A stretch of 64,000 nucleotides of DNA from Caulobacter sp. (GTDB lineage: Bacteria; Pseudomonadota; Alphaproteobacteria; Caulobacterales; Caulobacteraceae). Where the stretch lies: positions 1 through 64,000 of the forward strand of contig JAIOXZ010000009.1 in assembly GCA_021741355.1 (NCBI GenBank). Direction: 5' to 3'. This document shows, one piece after another, positions 52,671-62,136 of this stretch (positions are counted from its first letter, which is position 1; the number at the start of each line of letters is the position of its first letter). A program made the position numbers and the translations under genes. Under the pieces are notes generated by a model that had not been told where the DNA came from, ran no database searches, and saw only the letters and a program-made list of their open reading frames with translations.

Positions 52671-52740
52671 CCGATTCCCCTTCGCCTGGCCAGGCTAGAG
52701 ATCAGGGCTGAGCATTCGATTACTGGACAGGGTTAACGGT

Positions 52741-54027
52741 CTATCCCTCGAACGGATCGCGCATCAGGATCGTGTCGTCCCGCTCCGGACTGGTCGACAG
52801 CAGGGCGACAGGCGCGCCGATCAGTTCCTCGATCCGCCGCACGTATTTGATCGCGCTGGCGTTCAGGTCCTTGAACGAGCGGGCGCCAGCGGTGCTTTCG
52901 CTCCAGCCGTCCATCTCCTCGTAGATCGGCACGGCGGCGGCCTGGTCGCGCATCCCGGCGGGCAGGTAGTCGAAGGTCTTGCCGTTGATGGTGTAGCCGA
53001 CACAGATTTTGAGGGTCTTCAGCCCGTCCAGCACATCCAGTTTGGTCAGGGCAATGCCGGCGATGCCGTTGATCGCCACCGACTGCCGCACCAGCACCGC
53101 GTCGAACCAGCCGCAGCGGCGGCTACGGCCGGTGTTGGTGCCGACTTCCCGGCCGACCGTCGCAAGGTGCTTGCCGACCTCGTCGTCCAGTTCCGCGGCG
53201 AAGGGGCCCTCGCCCACGCGCGTGGTGTAGGCCTTGACGATACCCAGCACGTAGCCGGGCCCGCGCGGGCCCATGCCCGACCCGGCCGCGGCCTGGCCCG
53301 CGACCGTGTTGGACGAGGTGACGAACGGATAGGTGCCGTGGTCGACGTCCAGCAAGGCGCCCTGGGCGCCCTCGAACAGGATCCGCCGGCCGGCCTTGTA
53401 GGCCTGGTCCAGCAAACGCCAGGCCGGCTGCGCGTAGGGCAGGATCTTCGGCGCCAGCGCCAGCAGTTCCGCCAGCATGGCCTTGCCGTCGGCTTCAGGC
53501 AGGCCGAGGCCGCGACGCAGCGCGCCGTGGTGCGACAGCAGCCGGTCAATCTTGGCCTCCAGCGCCTCCGGGTCGGCCAGGTCGGCGACCCGGATCGCCC
53601 GGCGTCCGACCTTGTCCTCATAGGCCGGGCCGATACCCCGGCCCGTGGTGCCGATCTTCTGGGTCGAGGCGGCCTCGCGCGCCTGGTCGAGGTCCTTGTG
53701 CAGCGGCAGGATCAGGCAGGCGTTGTCGGCCAGGACCAGCAGGTCGGGGCCGATGATGACGCCCTGCTGCGCGATCTTCTCGATCTCGCCCAGCAGGTGC
53801 CAGGGATCGACGACCACGCCGTTGCCGATCACCGACAGCTTGCCCTGGACCACGCCGGATGGCAGCAGGGCCAGCTTGTAGACCTTGCCGTTGACGACGA
53901 GGGTATGGCCGGCGTTGTGGCCGCCCTGGAACCGCACGACCACGTCGGCGCGGTTGCTCAGCCAGTCGACGATCTTGCCCTTGCCCTCATCGCCCCACTG
54001 GGCGCCGACAACGGTCACATTGGCCAT
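52741..54027 (-). CDS. purA: adenylosuccinate synthase
   Basis: The 428-residue enzyme makes adenylosuccinate from IMP, GTP and aspartate in AMP synthesis. Diagnostic blocks are [19 protein letters not shown] (GTP-binding and catalytic Asp), [13 protein letters not shown] (catalytic His), [12 protein letters not shown] and [14 protein letters not shown]. Start 54027 gives MANVTVV. Transcription runs towards the unknown gene. Confidence 0.97.
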   Translation of the reverse strand: MANVTVVGAQWGDEGKGKIVDWLSNRADVVVRFQGGHNAGHTLVVNGKVYKLALLPSGVVQGKLSVIGNGVVVDPWHLLGEIEKIAQQGVIIGPDLLVLADNACLILPLHKDLDQAREAASTQKIGTTGRGIGPAYEDKVGRRAIRVADLADPEALEAKIDRLLSHHGALRRGLGLPEADGKAMLAELLALAPKILPYAQPAWRLLDQAYKAGRRILFEGAQGALLDVDHGTYPFVTSSNTVAGQAAAGSGMGPRGPGYVLGIVKAYTTRVGEGPFAAELDDEVGKHLATVGREVGTNTGRSRRCGWFDAVLVRQSVAINGIAGIALTKLDVLDGLKTLKICVGYTINGKTFDYLPAGMRDQAAAVPIYEEMDGWSESTAGARSFKDLNASAIKYVRRIEELIGAPVALLSTSPERDDTILMRDPFEG

Positions 54028-54180
54028 GGATACGATCCTCCCGCCTGCCGGGACGATCCAGCGCGCCCTTCGACAGGCTCCTCGGCGCGTGGACTTGGGA
54101 TCAATTGTGGGCCGCGCGAAGCGACCGCGGCGGCGTATAGCGAGCGGGGCCGATTGCGTCCAGTCCGCAACGCAGTTGGA

Positions 54181-55005
54181 CTATGACCCGCCGCGCGTCA
54201 CCGCGCTCCAGGACCGGCCCTCGCCCGTAGGGACCCTGGCGGTCGCGGCCTTGAGCCAGGCGATGTTGTTGGCCGCCTGATCGGGCGGAAGATCCTGACG
54301 GACCAGCTGTTCGGCTTCGGCCAGGCGGCCCTGCAGGCCGACCACGAGCGCGAGGTTCTGGCGCACGCGGGCGTCAGCGCGCGGCAGGGCCGCAGCCTGG
54401 CGCAGCAGCTGCTCGGCCTGGACCAGATCACCGTGGCCGGCATGGTACATGGCCAGATTGGTCAGCACCGCGGGCTCGTGCGGGGCGAGGGTCAGGGCCA
54501 GGCGATGGGCGGCCAGCGCCTCGTCATCGCGGTCCGCCTGTTCATAGGCGACCGCCAGCAGGGCGACAGGTCGCCAGTCGCGCGGTGCGAGGATCAGGGC
54601 CCGGCGCGCCGGTTCAATGGCGTAGAAGCCCTGGCCGCGGCCGATCTGGGCGCGGGCGGATTCAAGCAGGGCGTCGAAATTGTCGGGCTGGATCACCAGC
54701 ACCTGGCCGGCGGCGTCATAGGCCTCCGGGAAGCGGCCGAGCTGGCGCAGCGACACGGCGAGGCCGAGCCCAGCCTCGACATCGCGGGGGTCGATCTCGA
54801 GCTCGCGGGCCCAGAAGGCCGCCCGGGCCAGCGGGTCGATGCGCCCGGCCTCGGCGCGCTGCGTGGCGCCGGCCTTGGCCCGCAGCATCGGGCCGGTTGA
54901 CGCCGCGACGGACGGAGGCGTCGGCGCCGGCGCCGGCGCAGCGGCCAGCACGGGCGTCGCGACGAGGGTCAGAATGGTTGCGGCGAGGGCCGGCATGCGA
55001 CACAT
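54181..55005 (-). CDS. secreted TPR-repeat protein
   Basis: The 274-residue product has a signal peptide (cleavage near VLA-A, about residue 21) and a Pro/Ala-rich linker. Four or five tetratricopeptide repeats run from about residue 55 to 240 (for example AYEQADRDDEALAAHRLALT and NLAMYHAGHGDLVQAEQLLRQA). TadD-like and other pilus or secretion TPR proteins look similar, but no specific role can be assigned. Start is 55005 or 54996. Divergent from the aminopeptidase gene with 81 bp between. Confidence 0.8.
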   Translation of the reverse strand: MCRMPALAATILTLVATPVLAAAPAPAPTPPSVAASTGPMLRAKAGATQRAEAGRIDPLARAAFWARELEIDPRDVEAGLGLAVSLRQLGRFPEAYDAAGQVLVIQPDNFDALLESARAQIGRGQGFYAIEPARRALILAPRDWRPVALLAVAYEQADRDDEALAAHRLALTLAPHEPAVLTNLAMYHAGHGDLVQAEQLLRQAAALPRADARVRQNLALVVGLQGRLAEAEQLVRQDLPPDQAANNIAWLKAATARVPTGEGRSWSAVTRGGS

Positions 55006-55086
55006 GAGAGGCGAGCCTTTGACGAGGTCTGACCCGCAGCCTCGCCCGTCGGGCTCAAGGAATCGTTAAGCATAAAGCCGGCGCCC

Positions 55087-56472
<1,386 letters not shown>

Positions 56473-56617
56473 CGCGGCGATCCCGGGTCCGGTCATCCAG
56501 GGGTCCGCGACCTCGCCGGGTCAAAGAGCCGCCCCGCCCGGTCGGCGTCGCACTGAAGAAAAACCGTCACCAATCTGTGTCGAAATCGCAATCGGGCGCC
56601 ACTAGGCTCAGCGCACG

Positions 56618-57184
56618 ATGAAGCGCCTGGACACCGTCAACGGCCCGACACCCTGCAGAATTGGGTTGGTGCGCGAACACCCAAGTCTGCCCGATCTCGA
56701 ACGCCAGAGCGAAATTCTCACGACCGTCGGTGAATGCCCCACGGTCGTCGAAGTCGGAGTTGGCGCGGGTGGCGGGAAGCGTCTGGAGAAGATGCTCTCG
56801 ACTCTGCCGAAGGGACCCACGGTCTGCCTGGTCAGCCTCGATGTCTTCGGAAAGGCGCTCCCCGATCTGGTCCGGCTCCTGCGCGATCTCGGCGAACTGT
56901 CGATTTCCGTCGCCATCATCACCCGAAAGGACGGCGAAACCCTCCTTCGCCCGCACGAGGAAACCGTTGAGCTGTTGCGGCGCCTGAGCGCCTACAATGG
57001 ACGCAGCCAGCCCCAGCCGGGCGATGGCCCCCAATGGTACGGCCGCACCTCCCGCGCCGCCTCCGAGTTCAATCGCCATCAGGTCCTGCATGCGAAGAAG
57101 CTCTACGGCGAAGGGATGTCTCTGAGGGCCATCGGCCTGATTTTCCAGACCTCTCCCGAGGAGGTCTGGAAGGTCGTGTCGTGA
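56618..57184 (+). CDS. serine-recombinase-like protein lacking the catalytic serine
   Basis: The 188-residue product aligns by pattern with resolvase N-domains: RIGLVREHPSLPDLERQ occupies the place of the YARVSTxxQ start, LVSLDVFGKALPDLVRLL that of DRLGRS...DLVxLL, and VAIITRKDGETL that of the next strand. The catalytic Ser is absent from the first block and the DRxGR Arg is changed. The C-terminal part HQVLHAKKLYGEGMSLRAIG looks like the resolvase DNA-binding helix-turn-helix. It may be a domesticated DNA-binding protein. TGTCAC repeats follow just after its stop. Confidence 0.6.
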   Translation: MKRLDTVNGPTPCRIGLVREHPSLPDLERQSEILTTVGECPTVVEVGVGAGGGKRLEKMLSTLPKGPTVCLVSLDVFGKALPDLVRLLRDLGELSISVAIITRKDGETLLRPHEETVELLRRLSAYNGRSQPQPGDGPQWYGRTSRAASEFNRHQVLHAKKLYGEGMSLRAIGLIFQTSPEEVWKVVS

Positions 57185-57201
57185 AAGTCACAGCCCCTCG
57201 T

Positions 57202-57251
57202 TGTCACGAGGGGTTCGCTGATCTGTCACAGCGACGTCGGACGGTTGTCAC
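57202..57251 (+). promoter_or_regulatory. Pho-box-like TGTCAC direct repeats upstream of the lipoprotein gene
   Basis: TGTCAC occurs at 57202, 57224 and 57246, exactly 22 bp apart, which is twice the 11-bp PhoB half-site period. The intermediate half-sites at 57213 and 57235 are weak. The lipoprotein gene starts at 57367. PhoB activation is inferred from spacing and from memory that ElpS of Caulobacter responds to phosphate starvation. Confidence 0.45.
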
Positions 57252-57366
57252 GACCGCCACCTAGGACTCCGGCCGGGCAGGTGGGGAAGTCCCTTCAGAA
57301 GCGAGACCAGACGGTCGTTCGCTGATCTCCGCCCGCGTCTGAACGATTGCGATTGTGGAGACTGGT

Positions 57367-58824
57367 ATGACCGGCCTGAAGAAATTTGGCGCGCTCGCGT
57401 TTGCGATCAGCGCTTCGCTCGCGCTGACCGCCTGTGGCGGCGCGGATGGTGTCGCTTCGCCTGGTGAAGGCGGCTTTGCCGGTGGCGGTGGAGGCGGTGG
57501 CGGTGGCGGCGGCGGCGGCGGTGGCGGCGGCGGCGCCGCTACGGACTGCCCGACCGGCTTCTCCAATGTCGGCACCATCAACGCGGCCGTCGGCGGCGAG
57601 CTTCGCGTCTGCCAGTTGCCGGCCCAGATCCTCGGCAACCTGGTTGTCACCCTGCGCACCGGCACGATCTACTCCATCAGCGGTCGGGTCGATGTCGGTC
57701 AGGACCGTGGCGGCAACGCCGCCGCGCCGATCGCAGGAGCCCAGCAGGGCATCCTGACCATCGAGCCGGGCGTGCGCATCTTCGGCTCCGCCGGCGCCGA
57801 CTACATCGTCGTGAACCGCGGCTCCCAGATCTTCGCCCAGGGCACCTCGACCCAGCCGGTCGTCCTGACGTCCCGCCAGAGCGTTGAGGGCACGACCGGG
57901 GTCGACTCGATCGGTCAGTGGGGCGGTCTGGTCGTTCTCGGCCGGGCCAACATCTCCAACTGCCCGGGCGGTACGCCCTATGGCAGCGCCAACTGCGAAG
58001 CACAGGTCGAGGGCACCAACGCCCTCTACGGCGGCAACTCGAACGCCGACAGCAGCGGCATCATGCGGTATCTGCGAATCCAGCACTCCGGCTTCACGAT
58101 CTCGCTCAACAACGAGCTGAACGGGATCACCCTGGCCGGCGTCGGCAGCGGCACCACCTTCGAATACATCCAGGTCCACAACAGCTCGGATGACGGCATC
58201 GAGTACTTCGGCGGCAAGGTGAACTCCCGCTACCTGGTCCTCACCGGCAACGACGACGACAGCCTCGACACCGACCAGGGCTTCGACGGCGCCATCCAGT
58301 ACGGCATCGTGGTCCAGCGGGCCAATGGCGGCGACAAGATGATCGAGGCCAGCATGGCCTCGCTCGCCACCGGCAATCCGCGCAGCCGCCCGCAGTTCTC
58401 GAACATGACGTTCGTCGGGCGCGGCGCCAACGCGGGCGTTGTCTTCAACACCGGCACCGACGTGAACCTGTACAACAGCATCATCCGCACCACGGGCGGC
58501 GCAGCGGCCTGTATCGACATGGACAACCTTCCGTCGACCACGGGTACGTTCCGCTCGGTCTTCCTCGCCTGCGCCGCGTCCTTCGACGCCGATGCGGATG
58601 ACGAATCGGCGGTCTTCACCAATGCCAGCAACGTGCCTGCCGGGACGTCCACGATGACCAGCACCTTCATCAACGGCGCCAATGAGAACGCCGTGGTGGT
58701 CACCTCGCCGGCGGCCCTCAGCGCCTTCTTCGGCGTGCCGACCAACATCGGCGCGGTCAAGGACGGGACCGACACCTGGTGGCAGGGCTGGACCTGCGGC
58801 CTGACCGCCGGCTCGACCTGCTGA
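57367..58824 (+). CDS. polyglycine lipoprotein, ElpS-like
   Basis: The 485-residue product has a lipobox LTAC (Cys about residue 21), then a run of 18 Gly codons (57481-57534). The rest is a right-handed beta-helix-like region with DSIGQWGGLVVLGRANISNC, NGITLAGVGSGTTFEYIQVH and several acidic NDDDSLDTDQGF loops that could bind calcium. It has an extracellular look. Location beside a TonB receptor and gspC/D matches what I remember for ElpS, an extracellular lipoprotein secreted by type II secretion in Caulobacter. Start 57367 has GGAG 6 bp upstream. Confidence 0.78.
   Translation: MTGLKKFGALAFAISASLALTACGGADGVASPGEGGFAGGGGGGGGGGGGGGGGGGAATDCPTGFSNVGTINAAVGGELRVCQLPAQILGNLVVTLRTGTIYSISGRVDVGQDRGGNAAAPIAGAQQGILTIEPGVRIFGSAGADYIVVNRGSQIFAQGTSTQPVVLTSRQSVEGTTGVDSIGQWGGLVVLGRANISNCPGGTPYGSANCEAQVEGTNALYGGNSNADSSGIMRYLRIQHSGFTISLNNELNGITLAGVGSGTTFEYIQVHNSSDDGIEYFGGKVNSRYLVLTGNDDDSLDTDQGFDGAIQYGIVVQRANGGDKMIEASMASLATGNPRSRPQFSNMTFVGRGANAGVVFNTGTDVNLYNSIIRTTGGAAACIDMDNLPSTTGTFRSVFLACAASFDADADDESAVFTNASNVPAGTSTMTSTFINGANENAVVVTSPAALSAFFGVPTNIGAVKDGTDTWWQGWTCGLTAGSTC
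57481..57534 (+). repeat. GGC/GGT codon tract (18 glycines)
   Basis: Eighteen consecutive GGN codons, mostly GGC, lie just after the lipidation site of the lipoprotein. Tracts of this type are prone to replication slippage in steps of 3, so the linker length may vary without frameshift. Confidence 0.9.
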
Positions 58825-58830
58825 TGAACT

Positions 58831-58859
58831 GTCCGGGCGGCGCAAGGCGCCGCCCGGAC
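58831..58859. terminator. perfect hairpin between lipoprotein and receptor genes
   Basis: GTCCGGGCGGCGC and GCGCCGCCCGGAC form a 13-bp perfect stem around AAG. There is no T tract, so it may be an attenuator or a message-stability element allowing different levels of the two products. It begins 6 bp after the lipoprotein stop. Confidence 0.65.
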
Positions 58860-58891
58860 ACCTCCTGCACTATAGTGACAAGGTTCCGCAC

Positions 58892-61507
58892 ATGAAGACG
58901 TTCATCCCCGGTCTGAGTGGCCTGCTGCTCGCGACGACGGCGCTCACGGCCCCGCAGGTCGCCTTCGCCCAGGCGACGCCCCCGGCTGAGGTCGCCACCC
59001 CCACCGAGGTCGATGAAATCGTCGTTCTCGGCGCCAACATCCCCGAGCCGATGCGCGAGACATCGGAGGTCGCCACCTTCCTGTCGGTCGAAGACCTGAA
59101 GCGGCAAGGCGACGATACGGCGGCCGAAGCCCTGACCCGACTGACCGGCGTCAGCCTGGTCGGCGGCCGGTTTGTCTATGTCCGTGGTCTCGGCGAACGC
59201 TATTCCTCGGCGCAGCTCAACGGCTCGCCCCTGCCCAGCCCCGAGCCGCTCCAGCGGGTCGTCCCGCTGGATCTGTTCCCGAGCAACATTCTCGCCGGTG
59301 CGACCGTCCAGAAGACCTACTCCCCGAACTATTCGGGTGAGTTCGGCGGCGGGGTCATCGACCTTCGCACGCTGACGGTGCCCAACGAGCCGTTCTTCAC
59401 CATGTCCATGAGCGTCGGCGGCAACACCGAAACGACGTTCAAGGAAGGCATCACCTACTACGGCGCCGAAACCGATCCGTTCGGCTACGACGACGGCACG
59501 CGCGATGTCCCGGGGCCGCTCAAGGACGCCATCGCCACCGGTCTTCGGGTGACGAACGGCAACTTCACCGACGATGAACTGACCTATATCGGCAGCAGCT
59601 TCGTCAACGCGCCGCTGAACCTGATCCAGCACAACAACGCGATCCCCGGCAACTTCAGCGCCGACATCAGCGGCGGCCAGTCGTTCGATCTCGGCTGGGG
59701 CACGCTGGGACTCATCGGCGTCGCCGGGTTTGACAACGGCTGGCGCAGCCGGTTCGGCACGCAGCAGGACGGCTTCGTGGCCGCCGGCGTCATTTCGCCG
59801 GTGACAAACTACACCTTCCGCTCGACCCAGAACGACGTCGTGATCAACTCCCTGGTCGGCGTCGGCCTGGACCTCGGCGAGCATATTTTCAGCTGGACGA
59901 CGCTCTACATTCACGCGACCTCCAAGGAAGCGCGCATCCGCGAGGGCGTCGACGACCTGGCCGGCGCCGAAGTGCGCGACGACTACACCGAGTGGTTCGA
60001 ACGCGAGCTGATCTCGACCCAGCTCACTGGCGAGCACGATTTCGACCAGCTGGAGCTCGACTGGCGCGGCGCCTACGCGGAAACCAGCCGCAATGCGCCG
60101 TACGAGAAGAGCATCCGCTACCGCCTCGTGGCGGGCGAGTATCTCCACAACGCCTCCCAGGAGCAGAACTACACGCGCTTCGGCGAGGTGGAGGAAACGG
60201 TCGGCAGCTTCGGCGGCGACGCCCGGTACACCTTCTCGCTGTCGGACGCCCGTGACGTGGTGGTGAGCGGCGGCTTCGCCTATTCGGACACCAACCGTTC
60301 GGCCACCCAGCGCGAGTTCAGGCTTCTGGCGCTGAACGTGTCTCTCCCGATCGAGGTTCAGCGGCAACGGGTCGACTATCTGCTGGCGGACTACAACATC
60401 GGCCCCAACGGGCTGGTGCTGCGGGAAACCACCGGCGCCGACGGCGCGGCGGCCTACGACGCCAACCTCGAGGTCAAGGCCGTCTACGGCCAGGTTGACG
60501 CCGAGATCATCCCGCTGCTTCGGGTGGCCGTTGGCGCGCGTTATGAAGACGCGACCCAGAGCGTGACCCCGTTCTCGCTCTTCGCCGGCGACCCCACGCC
60601 CTTCGCCCCTGCGCCGCGCGAGAACCAGTACTGGCTGCCGGCCGCGACGCTGACGTGGAACTTCTACGAGGACATGCAACTGCGACTGGGCATCTCCCAG
60701 ACGATCGCCCGTCCGCAGTTCCGCGAGCTCGCGCCCCTGTCCTATGTCGATCCGGATACGGATCGCCTGTTCATCGGCAACCCGAACCTGGTCGATAGCA
60801 AGCTGCTGAACCTCGACGCCCGCTACGAGTGGTACTTCGACCGCGACCAGTACGTAACGGTCGGCCTGTTCTACAAGGACATCGAGAACCCGACCGAAGC
60901 CATCGTCAACGACATCGGCGGTTCGGTTCAGACGACCTACCTGAACGCGCCGCGCGCGGTGCTCTTCGGCGCCGAGTTCGACGTGAAGACCTACTTCGAG
61001 CTGTTCCCGGAGACACCGTGGTTCTCGTCCAAGCGCTGGCTGTTCTCGGCCAACTACACCTACAGCAAGTCGGAACTCCGGGTGGAAACGGGTGATGTCG
61101 TCTACCCGCTGACGATCGACGGCTCGTCGCGTCCCGCGCTCGATTTCGTCAGCGACGGCCAGGCGATGCAGGGCCAGTCCGAGCATCTCGCCAATGTCCA
61201 GTTCGGCTATGCGGACGAGGAGGCCGGCGCCCAGGCGACGCTGCTGTTCACCTACGCCAGCGACCGGATCTCGACCCGTGGCCGTTCGGGCTTCCCCGAC
61301 CTGGTCCAGAGCCCCGGCATGATCGTGGACTTCACCTATCGCCGTGACTTCATGGCGATGGATCGGGAGTTCACCTTCGGCTTCGAGGCCCGCAACCTCC
61401 TCGAAGAGGACTCCGAGGAGTTCCAGGAACTCGGCGGCGGCCGGATCGAGAACAACAGCTACGAGCTGGGGCGCAGCTTCTCGATCAGCCTCTCCGCCCG
61501 CTTCTAG
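58892..61507 (+). CDS. TonB-dependent receptor
   Basis: The 871-residue outer membrane receptor has a signal peptide (cleavage near AFA-Q), a TonB box of EVDEIVVLG type at about residue 42, and a plug domain (GVSLVGGRFVYVRGLGERYS, LFPSNILAGATVQKTYSPN). The barrel follows, and the C-terminus ends in an aromatic pattern with the last residues SISLSARF. The ligand is not evident. It lies between an ElpS-like lipoprotein and gspC, probably in one functional block. Confidence 0.93.
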   Translation: MKTFIPGLSGLLLATTALTAPQVAFAQATPPAEVATPTEVDEIVVLGANIPEPMRETSEVATFLSVEDLKRQGDDTAAEALTRLTGVSLVGGRFVYVRGLGERYSSAQLNGSPLPSPEPLQRVVPLDLFPSNILAGATVQKTYSPNYSGEFGGGVIDLRTLTVPNEPFFTMSMSVGGNTETTFKEGITYYGAETDPFGYDDGTRDVPGPLKDAIATGLRVTNGNFTDDELTYIGSSFVNAPLNLIQHNNAIPGNFSADISGGQSFDLGWGTLGLIGVAGFDNGWRSRFGTQQDGFVAAGVISPVTNYTFRSTQNDVVINSLVGVGLDLGEHIFSWTTLYIHATSKEARIREGVDDLAGAEVRDDYTEWFERELISTQLTGEHDFDQLELDWRGAYAETSRNAPYEKSIRYRLVAGEYLHNASQEQNYTRFGEVEETVGSFGGDARYTFSLSDARDVVVSGGFAYSDTNRSATQREFRLLALNVSLPIEVQRQRVDYLLADYNIGPNGLVLRETTGADGAAAYDANLEVKAVYGQVDAEIIPLLRVAVGARYEDATQSVTPFSLFAGDPTPFAPAPRENQYWLPAATLTWNFYEDMQLRLGISQTIARPQFRELAPLSYVDPDTDRLFIGNPNLVDSKLLNLDARYEWYFDRDQYVTVGLFYKDIENPTEAIVNDIGGSVQTTYLNAPRAVLFGAEFDVKTYFELFPETPWFSSKRWLFSANYTYSKSELRVETGDVVYPLTIDGSSRPALDFVSDGQAMQGQSEHLANVQFGYADEEAGAQATLLFTYASDRISTRGRSGFPDLVQSPGMIVDFTYRRDFMAMDREFTFGFEARNLLEEDSEEFQELGGGRIENNSYELGRSFSISLSARF

Positions 61508-61512
61508 GCGAA

Positions 61513-61545
61513 CCGGAGCCGTGCGGAAGGTCCGCGCGGCTCCGG
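61513..61545. terminator. hairpin after the receptor gene
   Basis: CCGGAGCCG and CGGCTCCGG form a 9-bp stem, extended by an inner GCGGA/TCCGC pairing. TCTCG follows, a weak T content. It lies between the receptor stop and the Pho-box-like site before gspC and probably reduces read-through. Confidence 0.6.
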
Positions 61546-61564
61546 TCTCGTCCGTGCGCGAAGA

Positions 61565-61583
61565 CTGTCACCACAGTGTCGCA
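61565..61583 (+). promoter_or_regulatory. Pho-box-like site upstream of gspC
   Basis: CTGTCACCACAGTGTCGCA has two TGTCRC half-sites (61566 and 61577) exactly 11 bp apart, as in the PhoB box consensus (CTGTCAT-4-CTGTCA type). It lies about 75 bp before the gspC start, a proper distance for activation. Binding is inferred. Confidence 0.55.
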
Positions 61584-61656
61584 AAACCTGCACGAACCTG
61601 CCTCCCAGGCGCGGTAGTCCACTGGCAGTTGCTGCTGGTCGGGACCTGGACACCGC

Positions 61657-62136
61657 GTGAACTTGCCGGATTTTCATTGGATCGTCGGGAACCGTCGCCA
61701 GGCGATGATCGCGGCCGCCGAGGGGTTGCTCGCCATCGGTCTGGCCTGGCAACTGGCCGGGCTGATCTGGATTTTCATCGCGCCTCAAGGGCCGTTCCTG
61801 GCGGCGACAGGCGCGACTGGTCCGACCGCGGACCTCGGGGTCCTGACCCGGTTTGACCCTTTCTTTCGCAATGCCTCGCCCGCGTTGATCTCGGCCGCCG
61901 CCCAGTCCTTCCGCCTCTACGGCGTCCGCGCCGGCGGCGGCGGGGCCGGATCAGCCATCATCGGCACGCCGGACGGTCGGCAGGCCTCCTTCGCGGTAGG
62001 CGATGAAATCGCGCCCGGGGTCCGGCTCCAGTCCGTCGAGGCCGATCATGTCGTTCTCGCCCGCGGCGGTTCGCGGACCCCCCTGTCGTTTCCGGCAGAA
62101 GCGGTCGATGTCCTTCAGGAAGTGGTTGAACCGTGA
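61657..62136 (+). CDS. gspC: type II secretion system protein C
   Basis: The 159-residue inner membrane protein has a single membrane segment (about 20-43) and a periplasmic homology region: SFRLYGVRAGGGGAGSAIIG, TPDGRQASFAVGDEI, then PGVRLQSVEADHVVL. This is the GspC HR domain, which binds the GspD N0 domain. The PDZ or coiled-coil C-terminal part of longer GspC proteins is absent. It starts with GTG 61657, and its stop overlaps the gspD start (GTGA). Confidence 0.88.
   Translation: MNLPDFHWIVGNRRQAMIAAAEGLLAIGLAWQLAGLIWIFIAPQGPFLAATGATGPTADLGVLTRFDPFFRNASPALISAAAQSFRLYGVRAGGGGAGSAIIGTPDGRQASFAVGDEIAPGVRLQSVEADHVVLARGGSRTPLSFPAEAVDVLQEVVEP

Noticed and set aside
58757-61186. 809-codon open frame antisense to the TonB-dependent receptor
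   Set aside because: The receptor frame has a signal peptide, plug and barrel end; the antisense frame is unstructured and composition driven.
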